Shown piece after piece: positions 12,390 through 23,966 of a DNA stretch of 64,000 bases (the first letter of the stretch is position 1; each line of letters begins with the position of its first letter). A program made the position numbers and the translations under genes. The stretch lies in NCBI GenBank assembly GCA_003254925.1, contig QANZ01017542.1, forward strand, positions 53,844-117,843, written 5' to 3'. Under the pieces are notes generated by a model, which was not told the DNA's origin, did not search any database, and saw only the letters and a program-made list of their open reading frames with translations. The stretch is from Chamaecrista fasciculata (Eukaryota; Streptophyta; Magnoliopsida; Fabales; Fabaceae).

Positions 12390-14609
12390 TCATAAATCAG
12401 CAAAAACGTGGTATGTTTTGGAATCAACAGAAATTAGTCGTAGCGCTGCAACTGTAGCTGCCAGAGACATAAGACCGAAGAAACCAACGTTAATCCAATG
12501 CCATAGCTTCTGCATGGATGTTAGGTTGTCTTTCATGGCCACCAAGTACATATGGTTTGCGAGGATAAACGTAAGAGGAAATGTGCTGATGGCCCCTGTA
12601 AGACTCATGAAATCTCCCAAGAATGGCAAAAGAGCAGACACAAATGTATTAAAGGCCAGGTAGCCTCCTCGTACCAACACTCTAAATGTCAAGTTCTTGC
12701 AAGCTAGTGCACTTCCTTCGATCCCATATCTAGTATCCAAATATTCATACATTGGACTTGCAAATATCTGCCAGAACCAAAAGAGATTACTTACAATTCA
12801 AGTATATATTTAGTTTGGGAGCAGCAAGAAATTCTAGTTTAAACGGAGAAAGGATCCCCTTTAGTGAACTATAGGTATAGTGCTGAGAGAGAAATGAACA
12901 GTTAGAGAGAGAAAAAAAAAGTGTTTGTGGAACTCACACCACTGACACTTTCTCTCTTTAACCGTTCATTTCTCTCTCAATACTACACCTACAGTGGATC
13001 TACTCCCATTCAGACGAGAGTACTTACATGCAATGCAATAACTGATTGCAAAAAGGCCGCAATGTTTGCTGCAGCCCTCACCCAAACTGGACCATGGACA
13101 TTATTGAGTAAATAAGCTTCTGCAGAATTTCCATAACCCCAGTATCCAGCAAAAGTAACCAGATAGAGTGGCAAAACCCCCACTGAAAATTGAAAGTACA
13201 GGGCCTTCATCATATTCTTCACTACTGGTTGCCTGATGGTTGCCTGTTGCGTTTAAAGTTTAAAACCAAATACAATTAAATAATTTAAGTATAACGATAT
13301 ACTTTAAGCTCCTGTCTGACCTGAATTTCTGGAAGCATTCCTGTGTTGAATGAAAACACAAGATTAGCACACGCTCCAATTGTTGTAAAAATTTTACTTG
13401 CTGATGTCCCTGGAATACTGTAATCTCGAGGTGGAGACTTTAATCCTGGCAATGCAATGGTGATCAGTGAACCTTTCAAGGATGGCCAAAAATAAATAAA
13501 TAAAGAATGCTTGCAGGTAAAATTTGAATGAAAGAAAAGAGAGCAGGGAAGTTACCATCTCGAAAGGACAGGACAATTGCTATAACAATATATATGATGC
13601 TGAACACTGTTGAAAATCCGAGCCAAATTCCAAGAGCCGAAAGATGGGGAATACATACGGCAAACATTGCGCATACAAAACCAGCTATGACAATACAATA
13701 TGGAAGCTTCAACTCACCGTCGTCCCTAAATAGAACATAAACAGCCTGCATCACAATAAACATGAAAGATTCCAGAAAAATCAACAGTCCAAATTAATGA
13801 CAGTATGTACGAAGAGAAAACATAATTGAAAACATATTGATAGAACATGTGTTACCTTGAGTGCGGAACCAGCCAAAATGATATAGCCAGTGTTTATCAT
13901 GAAAAGATTGACATATTGAAGTCCCCATGTGAGACCATATGCTTTTTTACCTGCAATAATGAGAATGAATTAATATATGAACGCACCTAATTATCTGACA
14001 AGAAAGAGGTGTCGCAGTTAAAAGTTATGATGTGTCCATACCATATATAAATCCAGCAAGATCTCTATATCTAATATGCCTTTTTCCTCCATATTCATGC
14101 AGCCTTGCAACAAGAACATTTGCATACAGCGATATTGCAGTGGCCACAATCAAGCCAACCACACCAGCTACCCAACCCAGAGGAACCATCACTGTTCCTG
14201 AGTATCCAAGTACATAGGCACTGTTGATCCCCGTCGTGAGCACAAACCCCACTTGAAACCATGAATCTGTCCCATTTTTCACGACATTTGTGAGAAAAAA
14301 AAAAAAAAATCAGCCCATTACAGTTAATTGATTCCTCCAGAAAAATTAATAGTTTTATCATTGATGGAAAACAAAACATAAAATTGTATTCTTAACATAT
14401 AACCCATTAACCCCATGATTCCCCTGTTGACAAAAACTAAAAGCTCTGTTCTGTATATATTGTGAGATCAATGAAAGTAGGAATTAAAAAAGTGGGGAGT
14501 GAAAAAAACCTGTGCTAATCTGATGTGCAGTGCCTGAGGTTTCAACGTCGAGGGCCTTTGTGTTATTAGAATGGCCATTCTGTGAATCACGTTGAGTGAC
14601 CACAGACAT
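12390..14609 (-). CDS. Proline-transporter-type amino acid permease (AAAP family, ProT subfamily)
   Basis: Seven exons on the minus strand: 14609-14510, 14266-14042, 13950-13856, 13745-13556, 13445-13321, 13243-13028 and 12767-12390. All junctions are GT-AG and all phases agree, giving 1329 nt and 442 aa, the usual ProT length. ProTs are plasma-membrane H+ symporters for proline, glycine betaine and GABA. Family signatures are the first membrane segment ([14 protein letters not shown]), '[17 protein letters not shown]' after the second, '[16 protein letters not shown]', '[15 protein letters not shown]' and 'ANHMYLVAM' near the end. The hydrophilic N-terminus ([16 protein letters not shown]) is typical. 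Exon 6 reads [14 protein letters not shown]. No frameshift or stop is seen, so the gene looks functional. A hairpin MITE sits in intron 6. Substrate preference among proline, betaine and GABA cannot be told from sequence. Confidence 0.95.
12846..13007. mobile_element. Small hairpin MITE in intron 6 of the transporter gene
   Basis: Imperfect inverted arms (GTGCTGAGAGAGAAATGAAC against GTATTGAGAGAGAAATGAAC in reverse complement) around a short spacer. The outer ends (GGAGAAAGGATCC / GGGAGTAGATCC) resemble those of the small hairpin element at 19810-19979. No matching target duplication was found. Confidence 0.55.
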
Positions 14610-14762
14610 CGCTGCTACTGCAGTTTGTTATTGAAGACAAAACACGAAAAAGAAAATTTAATTTTTTGGCCTGAGAATCGGGCAAAATCAAATGTTGCAG
14701 ATTGTTTCACCGATATAAGTCTAACAGAGAGAGCGCGATTTTCGCAACTCTTATGCTTCGCC

Positions 14763-14771
14763 TTTTATATA
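14763..14771 (-). promoter_or_regulatory. Probable TATA box of the transporter gene
   Basis: On the minus strand the sequence reads AAATATATAAAAGG about 155 bases upstream of the start codon. That would place transcription start near 14735 and give a 5' leader of about 125 nt. It is the only good TATA match in the 450 bp before the Pack-MULE at 15062. Confidence 0.5.
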
Positions 14772-15061
14772 TTTGGGCGTTTGCCTACGATTCGTTTCCT
14801 TCCACAAAATCAAAATATAAAGTATAGCACCACTACAACTCCAACTCACACCATCTTTTTCTCATCTTTTTTAGAAATATAGAATTAAGTTTTTCATAAT
14901 TAATGACCTTCCTTTTCCTTTCCAAGGCCTGTTCGTTTGGGTCCCATCTTATTCTTAAATGTTTTGGATTGAGTTTTTGTTTTAGATGAACAACATCATA
15001 AATGCTGTCCTATCGTTTTGAAAATAGTCTCAAATCTCAATATCATTAGAGTTATTACTAA

Positions 15062-15899
15062 GAGAAAACCTATTTTTTGTCCCGCAATTTGACACTCAGT
15101 CACTCAATTTTACACTTTCGTCTATGTTTATGTCCCTGAGATAACTGTTAGTTAACTTGAAGATCTGACCATTAAGTGATAACGTGTCATCGTTAAATGC
15201 TGAGTTGGCTCTCAAATCATCTATCTTATTCATATTTTATTTTACACATCAGATAATATAATTAAATTAAAAAAAATAAAATGAAAAATTGACTGGTTCT
15301 ATTCTCTTCCACTTCTGTGATTCCATCGAAAGCTCCCAGAGCTCTAACCCTAACATCCATGGCTACTCTCCCTCCTCCACACCTGACCAGATTCAACAAT
15401 CCGGAAATCGCGTTCTCCTTCGTCTTCATGTTCGACCGATTCGACAGATCTAGAAGATCCACCAGCACTTCGATTCTGGCGAATTTCCAAAACACCTCCT
15501 TACTCTCTTCGCAACCGGCGATCTGCGCGACCATCGTCGTCGCGTCCTCCACGATTCCCACCCTCCGATCACGGCGGATCAGACCGAACAGAGGCTCCAC
15601 CGCGCCGAGCTGGATCATCGCGTGTCAATTTTTTCATTTTATTTTTTTAATTTAATTATGTTATCTGAGGTATAAAATGAAATATGAATATGATAGATGA
15701 TTTGAGAGTCAATTCAGTACTCAAGGGTAACACGTCATCACTTAACGGCCAGATCGTCAAGTTAACTCACCGTTAACAACTTAGGGACCAAAACATAGAC
15801 GAAAGTGTAAAATTGAGGGACTGAGTTATAGTTTCTTACAATTCAGGGATCAAATTATTGACTCGGTAATAATTGAGGGACCAAAAACTAATTTTTCTC
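15062..15899. mobile_element. Pack-MULE carrying an ARM-repeat gene fragment
   Basis: An 838-bp element with terminal inverted repeats of about 230 bp (ends GAGAAAACCTATTTTTTGTC and GAGAAAAATTAGTTTTTGGT in reverse complement). It is flanked by a perfect 9-bp duplication TATTACTAA at 15053-15061 and 15900-15908. The centre is G/C-richer and encodes a plant gene fragment (see 15290-15620). The terminal repeat shares the 'aagtgatRacgtgtcatcg' and 'gttaaatgct' segments with the larger elements at 23967-25974 and 30486-32084. It has no transposase and is therefore non-autonomous. Confidence 0.9.
15290..15620 (-). pseudogene. Captured ARM-repeat gene fragment (plant U-box protein type)
   Basis: The minus strand is open for about 110 codons and reads as armadillo repeats: 'LGAVEPLFGLIRRDRR', 'VEDATTMVAQIAGCEES', 'IEVLVDLLDLSNRS', 'KENAISGLLNLVRCGGGRVA', 'ALGAFDGITEVEENR'. 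This matches the C-terminal ARM region of plant PUB (U-box E3 ligase) type proteins. The U-box itself is absent, there is no native start, and the frame runs into the terminal repeat at both ends. It is a transposon-captured fragment rather than a working gene. Which PUB member was the donor cannot be said. Confidence 0.75.
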
Positions 15900-16256
15900 T
15901 ATTACTAAATGTGACATAATATATTGATATATATTGAAAAAAAAATTATATAAAATTCTTTACATGTTTTTTATAAGATTCTTCAATCATAAATTTAATT
16001 ATATTTTCCTTTTTTAATGATTAATCATATAAAAAAATTATGTTTAATATTTTCCTATTTATCATGATTAATCATACATACAATTTTTGTCACGTATCAA
16101 ATAACAAATATCGATTGAAAAATCTTCTAACAAATCTATAAAAAAAAAAAATATTTTAGTTTTGCCATATATATTATCAGCCAAATGTAGATTTAAAGCC
16201 AAAAAGAGTTTGTTTTATTAGATCTGAATCTTTGTTGGGAGGAGCGGTTACATTTA

Positions 16257-16429
16257 GAGGATGGATCCATTGCAGTGGGTTTCACTGCAGTGCCCCTGAA
16301 GTGTGAAATAAAAAATCCAAAACACAGTGTTTCATTAAAATGAAAACACTGCGTTTTGATTAATGATCTATTCTTTGTTTCACACTGCAGGCCACTGCAG
16401 TGAAAATCCACTGCAGTGGATCCATTCTC
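16257..16429. mobile_element. Small hairpin MITE with 9-bp duplication
   Basis: A 173-bp element with ends GAGGATGGATCC / GAGAATGGATCC and subterminal 'cactgcagtg' palindromes in both arms. It is flanked by TTACATTTA at 16248-16256 and 16430-16438. It has no coding content, and the 9-bp duplication suggests Mutator-type mobilisation. Confidence 0.8.
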
Positions 16430-16653
16430 TTACATTTAGTACTTGATAATAATTCAAATAGAATTGTCTCTAATAAACTCAACGATCTCTAATCTATTTT
16501 TATCATCTAACAACACCTTATCTAAATTTGTTTAGTTAGATCATGAAGTGAATATTAATCCAGTTAAGAGTAAGAATAATATGTCCGTATTTTATGTCTT
16601 ATTTAATAATTATTTATAGTAGAGTTAAAATTTTAAATTTTATAAATATAAAA

Positions 16654-17325
16654 GGGTAATGCTAACGAGTGTCTGCACTCGTTAAGGTGCATTTATTGCA
16701 TTCTGAAAATGAAAATTCTACTTTGAAAAATAAAATTTTCTCCAAATTTTTAATGAATCAATAATTTTTTATCCCAAATTTCCCTCAAACTTTTAATGAA
16801 GAATAACTCTTTGTCCCTTTCATATTTTAAGACTAATATACCCTTATTAATATTTTATTAATTAAATTATTAATGATATTTAACTCTTCTTCTTCTTCTA
16901 TCATACACCATGATATTTAAAATATTTTATTTAATATTTAAACATAAAATTATTAATGATATTTAATATTTATTAAAAAAACCTATAAAGATATATATAT
17001 ATATAACAAATATACTTAAAATAAGTTCATAAATTAGGACACGAAAATTTATATAAGTTTAAAAGCAACAACAAATTACAGTCTAATTAAAATTAAACCA
17101 ATTATCTTTTAATAATTTAATAGGTTTTCATCTAATTAAAATTAAACCAATTATCTTTTAATATACTTAAAAAAGTATATTAGTCTTAAAAAATGAAGGG
17201 GACAAAGAGTTATTACTTCATTAAAATTCAGAAGAAAATTTACATTCTTTATATAGAATTTTCATTTTCAGAATGCAATAAATGCACCTTAACGAGTGCC
17301 CTTAGGGCACTCATTAGCATTATCC
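16654..17325. mobile_element. 672-bp TIR element
   Basis: Terminal inverted repeats of about 65 bp: GGGTAATGCTAACGAGTG on the left and GGATAATGCTAATGAGTG in reverse complement on the right, followed by the shared 'ggtgcatttattgcattctg'. The interior is A/T-rich, with a 45-bp direct repeat near 17087-17165. The adjacent 9-mers do not match, so the superfamily is uncertain. Confidence 0.7.
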
Positions 17326-17328
17326 ATA

Positions 17329-17696
17329 TCTATACTATATTATATATCTAAAGGGTTTTATGGTTGGTCAAAAATAGTGAATTAAAAAAGAAAAAAAACA
17401 CCACTCTCTCTCCCAACTCATTCTCCCCACTTCTTTACAAAAAATGAATTAAAAAATGAAAAAACAATTAAAAATTTAAAAATGCCACCACTCTCTCTCC
17501 CCACTCACTCTCCCCATATGAGGTAATTTCAAATTGGTTCTAAATATTTTATTTATTTTAGATGAGTCTTACATATTTTTATAATTTCTCAAATTGGTCC
17601 CAAACTTACTCTTTTATCAATATAAAAATTTAATATAATCTTCAACTTTAAATCAATTCAAACGTTACATGCATATTGGCGTGCCCTAGCCCCTAG
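17329..17696 (+). mobile_element. Non-autonomous Helitron
   Basis: It starts TCTATACTATATTATATATC preceded by A and ends ...GCCCCTAG followed by T, the A|TC...CTRR|T pattern of Helitrons. A degenerate GC-rich subterminal hairpin (GGCGTGCCCTAGCC) lies just before the end. The interior is homologous in reverse to the Helitron at 57216-57850. It abuts the right end of the TIR element 16654-17325. Confidence 0.75.
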
Positions 17697-18172
17697 TAAA
17701 AAATATATTTAAAGCTATTATTAAACAAATGAAATATTTAACACTAAAATATAATTAAACTCAAACATTTAAAACTAAAATAGAGTTTCCCCTTTATTTT
17801 TTTTGTATAGCATGCATTTATTCCTGGTTAGTAAAATTTTAATGTCAAACAATTAATTAGGATGTTAAAATATTATTATGAACATTCGAACAATAATTGG
17901 CTAGAAAAATAGAAGTAAAAAAGATTCCAACATTAATGTTTGAAATAACAAAGATGGAAATACTTTAGCCTTAACTTTAGGTATTTTTTTAATATTATTT
18001 TTGGCCAATAAAATTAGGGGGTCTTGTCCATGAAGAATTATGAATTGAATAGTTGGGTAATTGGGTGTAAGCATTCCATATAGTATCATGGTCCCAACTC
18101 CCACGTGGTGTGATAAAATGAAATACGTCATTTGTGGATGTGATGGTGATCTGAAAATGATCCAACGGATGA

Positions 18173-18238
18173 GAACGTCGCACTCTTTATTTTTTGTTTA
18201 TAGAAAAAAAAATAATAATAAATAAAGAGTGCGACGTT
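18173..18238. repeat. Short perfect inverted repeat
   Basis: AACGTCGCACTCTTTATTT and its exact reverse complement AAATAAAGAGTGCGACGTT are separated by an A-rich loop of about 27 bp. It may be a miniature element or the remains of one. It contains no gene. Confidence 0.5.
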
Positions 18239-18505
18239 ATTCGTTATTCAAATTTATAACTCAATATAACGATTTTCCCTTTTGTGTTTATCAGGAATTT
18301 TTAAAGGGAAAAGATATAAAAAGTCCCATTGTTTTGGCATTCAATAATCTCAACCGTAGATGTGCAAGTGTATGGGTCAGATTTTCAATTTTTTATTCTT
18401 TCATTTCTTATCAAAAATAGAATGATGTGAGAGAAAGAAACAAATATTGAGGTGCTGAACAGGTCGAAAGTTTTATAGCATAGGCATCTCAGATTTGTAC
18501 ATTAA

Positions 18506-19217
18506 GGGGCGTTTGGTGCACTGATTCTTAAAAATAAGATTTTCAGGATTATAAAAATGTTTAGATGAATTAAAATAATATTAGGATTATTTTGTAATAT
18601 TCTCAAGAATATTACAATATTTTGTTTGGTTCAATTTTGATATTCCTTAGAATGTTTAATACTTTTACAAATATGTCATTGATTTTTTATTCTCAATTAA
18701 TAGTTTATCAAATGTAGAAATTCTTCAAAATAATTAATGAGAAAAATACTATATCATAAAGAAATAATTATATCATAATTAAAATTTGTAAATAACATTA
18801 ATATATCCATGATATATATATATATATATGTGTGTAAGCATACCAAAGCAATATTATATATATTAGTAAGAAGAGATGAAAATTGGCAAACTTGATACAT
18901 TTCTTCTGCACTTCAAGGCGGTAGAGAGTTGTAGAATGACAAAGATGAAAAGTGACAACTATTTGTAGAGAAATAATTAATTAGGGATAATAAAGTCATT
19001 TTGGATAAAGAAAATAATCCCATGTCATGGGATTAGACTAATCCCACCCCCTAGGGAGGGTGGGATTAAGAAATAGCTATTTTAGGAAATTTTGTTATTC
19101 CTGGGAATACAATATTTTCGGGACTAATTTTCCAATCCGCGTACTAAACATGGGATTACTTTAGTCCGGAGCTCATAATCCCGAGACTATTTTTCCAATT
19201 CGTGTATAAACGCCTCC
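18506..19217. mobile_element. PIF/Harbinger-type (Tourist-like) element
   Basis: A 712-bp element with ends GGGGCGTTTGGTGCACTGAT and GGAGGCGTTTATACACGAAT in reverse complement, flanked by TAA on both sides (18503-18505, 19218-19220). The equivalent site in duplication copy 1 (near 2135-2142) is unoccupied and has one TAA. The interior, rich in 'gggatta' and 'aatccc', is non-coding. Confidence 0.8.
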
Positions 19218-19809
19218 TAAAGTTTCTAGGGTTGTTTAAGCATGTCTTTGGTTTGATTTTTGAGACGATGTGTATGCATACTTACTATGCTAGTTATTTA
19301 GACATTAATAATTCTTTACAAAAAAAAAAATATTTAGACATTAATTTTCATTTGGATGATATAATTGTCTTCTTTCGGTCTTTCCACAACAAAAATTTAA
19401 AAACCACATAATAAGTTGTGGGTAATAATTCTGTTTCAAATATAAATCTGAAACCTTTTTCTTCTTTATTAAACTCATGAATCTTTTCTCTCGTATTTTT
19501 CGAGTATTCTGTTTTGAAGAAAGCTCATTTCTTTTCTCTTTTAATAGTTTTTATTTCTTATAATTATCTTTCACCGGATATAATTTTATTTACTATATTA
19601 TTAAATATTATATGTAAATATGTCTTACATTAGATTCAATATCATTGATCTCTTCTAGTAGTTTAGAAATCACAAATAAGATTGAAAATAATATAATATA
19701 ATATATATACAACATATATAGAAAGCTAATTAAAAAAATGAAGCAATTACATAATATTTGAGCAACAGATCCAACTCCAAGTATCCAAGAAAATATATAT
19801 AAAGAAAAC

Positions 19810-19979
19810 GGGAGTGGATCTGCTCAATTATGAGAGTGATAAAGTATGGTGAAGTATGAATCTCAACCATCCATTCTATTTTTAGTTTTGTTCCCAATGA
19901 AGATGGTTGAAGGAATGGATGGTTGACATTCATACTTCACCATACTTTATCATTCTCATAATTGAGCAGATCCACTCCC
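19810..19979. mobile_element. Near-perfect hairpin MITE with 9-bp duplication
   Basis: A 170-bp element whose arms (GGGAGTGGATCTGCTCAATT outward) pair almost perfectly over about 60 bp. It is flanked by a perfect AAAGAAAAC at 19801-19809 and 19980-19988. Duplication copy 1 has the empty site at about 3366-3375. The high arm identity suggests recent insertion. Confidence 0.85.
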
Positions 19980-20388
19980 AAAGAAAACATGGATTTGGCG
20001 AAGGGCAAGTATAGCGGAAGAATGGAGATGAATGGATTGAGAAAACGATTAAGATGAGACTGAATTTATTTAAAATCTTGTACATTTTTACTATTCTGCA
20101 TTACTTATCATAGAAAAAAGTCAAAGAAATTAAAGTTTTACAATAATCAAAGATTTAAAAAGTTTTACTTAATTTGTTTTTCCTTTTCTCCAGCTAAATA
20201 CTTAATTTGTTTTTCCTAACAATGTTGTTTAATATTTGGGGCTCAAAAAAATAGCATGTTCTTTAATAGAGGAGAGAGCCTTAAAATTAATTAAAAGTCC
20301 AATGATCTTGGGATTAGGATCAAGGAACAGATTGAGATATGGTAAAATTTATGAACAAGATTTAAATAAATTTTTTCTATCTTTATTA

Positions 20389-20662
20389 CTCCCTCCGGTT
20401 CTATATATCTGATGTTTAAGGTAAATGCACACAGATTAAGAAAATGATTAGTTCATCGAGAATAAAGAGACAAATGAGATAAAAAGACTGAATTATCCCT
20501 ATTAAATTACTTGGAAAATGTTTATTCATTTATGACTCTACTATATATAATATGGATAGAATGGTAAAAAAATAATTAATGTTCTCTTGAATTTATAAAA
20601 CATCAGATATTTTGGAACAAAAAAAGTTCTCCAAAACATCAGATATATAAAACCGGAGGGAA
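20389..20662. mobile_element. Stowaway (Tc1/mariner) MITE
   Basis: The ends CTCCCTCCGGTTCTATATAT and TTCCCTCCGGTTTTATATAT (reverse complement) match the canonical plant Stowaway terminus. TA lies on both sides. It is absent from duplication copy 1 (near 4230-4250). Confidence 0.85.
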
Positions 20663-21427
20663 TATACTTTTTTTAGTAAATATTTGACATGTGATAAAAA
20701 TTTTATAATTAATTATAGTAGAAAAAGAAAATTAAACACATCATTTTGTATTACTAATTATATATGAGAGAATGTAAATTAGACTTATGATTAAAATATT
20801 CTTATAGTAAAGATACTAAAAATTTTTACTTAAGTTTTTTTTTCCAAATTTTAATATAAGCTGACAATTTATTTTTTAAAAAAATGTTGTATATAATTTA
20901 ATTTCCTCTTTTGTTTTTGAAAATAATTAAACTGTATTAATTTTTTTATTGTATCATTTTCATCTAATAAAATTAGTAATAATCTATATTAAATGCTTAC
21001 TCAACACGTTAAGCGATGTTAAACTTGCATTTTTACCAATAGTAAAAATCTAAATCCAATTTTTGTTCAAAAAAAAAAGATAAATCCAATTATGATATGA
21101 AATTAAATCATTATAACAACATCTAAAATAATAATACTCAGAAATATAATATACAATTTTACAGCCGGTAAACTTCGGTAATCACTTGGAATAAACAACC
21201 TAAAATCATATAAACATGATTGGCTTTGACAAGCAAAGAAATTGGAGGAATCCAAACCATTAGTAGCAGCATATCGAAAATGATTTTTTGTTGTTGGATA
21301 TTTTCCGATAAACAACAAAATACTTTATGCCTATTGATAGTAAGCACTACTATAAATTTTCTGTCTCTACTTTTCATTCTCCTTTTGTTCACTGCTTTCG
21401 TTGTTGTTTTGTCTTTGTTTTTGTTTT

Positions 21428-21781
21428 TGGTAAATTACACTTTAATATTCTGTAGTTTGACCTTATTTTATTTTGATACTCTGTGGTTTGAAACCTGACA
21501 CTTTGATACCCTGTAGTATTATCATTAACACTTTGGTACCCTTTGGAGTTATTTTGTAATTTTAACCATATCAAATTTTACAAAAATTACATATTGACCC
21601 CAAATTTTTTTTAGTTTTCATTTTAGTCCCTAGATAATATGTATCCAGAGACCTATTTGTAATTTTTTGAAAATTTTTTGGGGGTCAATATGTAATTTTT
21701 GCAAAATTTATTATGGTTAAAATTACAAAATAGCTCCAAATGGTACCAAAGTGTTAATGGAGAATACCACAGGGTACCAAA
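21428..21781. mobile_element. GGTAAATTAC-family MITE, right end lost at an N
   Basis: The left end GGTAAATTACACTTTAATAT and long inverted arms match the elements at 5010-5551 and 33538-34039. The right arm stops at the ambiguous base 21782, where the expected '...GTAATTTACC' end is missing. This is either a deletion or an assembly join. Confidence 0.65.
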
Positions 21782-21782
21782 N

Positions 21783-22085
21783 CTTTCAGAATTTAATTAA
21801 TTAATTATGATAAGATATTCCCTACCCCACTAACAGAGGAAGACACGTTCAAGAAGCAGTTTTTTCCAAGTTGAGAAAAAAAGCAAAAAGACGTGCTTAA
21901 GATGGTGGTGAACCTCTGGGTTTTATTTTTCCCTTTGATCAGACGAGAAAAACTTGGCAGTCTTGGTCATTTTCCTCTCATGGTGCATTTGCTGTGAATA
22001 ACGTGAAGGCGTAGATCCGAGTTCGAGATCGTGACCGGGTCTCCGCGTGGGTACTTGATTCCGCTATCAAGGTACGCCCGAAACC
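21783..22085 (+). other. Unrecognised G/C-richer segment, possible exon fragment
   Basis: This segment (especially 21890-22080) is more G/C-rich than its surroundings and is not shared with duplication copy 1. It ends near a plausible splice donor (ATCAAG|GTACGC at about 22071). Short open stretches exist but I recognise no family. It follows directly after the ambiguous base at 21782. Confidence 0.3.
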
Positions 22086-22251
22086 TTTCAAACTTTGTTT
22101 TTAAATACAAATAAGTCATAACATCTTCGTTTAGAACAAATTATAGTAATCACATTGAATGATTATTGAATTTTTATAAATAACTATTATGTATAAAGAA
22201 GGCAAAAAATTTCTTTCAGTTTCTAAATTTTGTAGGAAAATTTCAAGTTAG

Positions 22252-23957
22252 CTCAAAGTTTAAGGATCAGAAAAGTATTCTTAAAAGAGTGAATATCTAT
22301 AATAGTTAGTTAGTTATTTATATTAGAATCGTGAAGTTGAAACAGGTCATTATTGCAGCAAAGAGAGCATCCACTAAAGTTACACTACTTGCATCTTATT
22401 GTATGATTGGACCCTAATAATTTGAGTTTTCGTTAATGGGTTTCCATCAGATCAGATGACAAATCAAGGTCAGCTTATTCTTGACGTTCAGCATCTTAAT
22501 ATGCCTTTTTTTTTTTCATGATAAAGACGTGATATCAAAGATTAATCACTAAACAACAATTTTCCTTTTTGAAAAAGATGAATAAAGAGTGCAAAAGAAT
22601 CTAATAAAGATATCACGTACGGTGTCATTTGTAATTCAAAGTGGGAAACCATAATGATATTGCTTTAATTTAGCTTTTTTATTAGTCTTTTAACTTTGAC
22701 CCCTTTTTATGTTATTTAAGTGTAGAGCTACAAAATTATTGGACATATGAATATAATGTTCTTCCATTTATATGGTGGACAGATTTTCAATACAATAGGA
22801 TATAGATAAGCTTAATTTGTTTGTATTCGATCTTATAGGGTGTGTGTGTAATTGTGTATTGAACGATTAGGCTGTATTAAATTACAAAATAGGAATAGCT
22901 TTTGATATATGATTATGAAATCACTGTTTTTTAACAAATAATCTTAAGTTTTCCTGGGAGGCCACATGATTTTAATATTCAAATAATGGAGCAGCATGTA
23001 TATATCCCTCACGATGAAAATATAACTTTTTAGTTAGGCGCTTTTTGGACGAATGAAACATTGAAACACAATATTGTAAGTTTCATTTCTACACGAAAAA
23101 AAACTGAGGGGAGTTGGATTGCAGACTCAAACATGCCGTGTGGAAAACTACATCACTCTATTGTACAAATCATAGAATCCTCTTTTTTATTTATTAGGTG
23201 AAGAAAGTATATATGAATTATAAAAAGTAATAAGACATCCTCCAATCTTTTTATGCAAAAAATGGCTCAAGTTCTTTTGACAATAACAAATATTGCAATT
23301 CATCGGATCATTTGTCTTAGTAAATATAAAGTTAGTTACAGTTACGATTTCATCTTTTAAAATTAAGATACTGGGCGAAGTCAGATTAATGCCTGGCAAA
23401 TGCAAGAATTACCTTGCTGGGTGTACTTTGTTAGTGGGGCAGATGTTGTGTTGATTAGTGAAACCCAAAGGGGAGATATATTCATATAGAGAAATAAATC
23501 AGCTAAATTTTAATAGCTGAACTGTTGAAGTATGGTTGAAGTTTTTTTTTAATGATGATTGAGTTGTTGACTTTTAATGGTGAATATTTGGTGGGAGGGG
23601 GGGTAAAATTGTTTCAAATGGTGATTGAACAGTGCTGTGATTTAAAGAAGAGTCGATTTGGTTGGATTTTTCATTTGGGACAAAATTGTTTCAAATACCA
23701 ATTTATTTTTTATTTTAACTTTTGATCCTATTACAAAAAGAAAGGACCTTAATGTAAAAAAATAATTTTTTTGCGATTGTAAACTAATTTTTTCTTTTAT
23801 TTAACGAAAAAATTGGATGAAAATTGGAGAAGGACTATCAGTGAAATTTTTTAGAAATTTGAAGGACCAAAACGAAACGAAAAAGACTTGAGGGACCAAA
23901 ACAAAACTTTGAGTAAATTTGAGGGACCAAAATAATGGACTTGTAGACTTGCTGAAA
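22252..23957. other. AT-rich intergenic stretch
   Basis: No gene or complete transposon was recognised. The stretch 23690-23940 contains 'gagggaccaaaa' motifs like those in the adjacent Mutator-like element, perhaps an old related fragment. Confidence 0.4.
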
Positions 23958-23966
23958 TAATATAAA

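Larger units (their letters stand above)
18484..22251 (+). repeat. Segmental duplication, copy 2
   Basis: Direct-orientation partner of 2114-7459, about 16 kb away. It contains private insertions at 18506-19217 (PIF/Harbinger), 19810-19979 (hairpin MITE), 20389-20662 (Stowaway) and 21428-21781 (TIR element). It provides the empty sites for the elements at 3729-4129 and 6284-6691. It is non-coding apart from the unexplained segment at 21783-22085. Confidence 0.8.
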
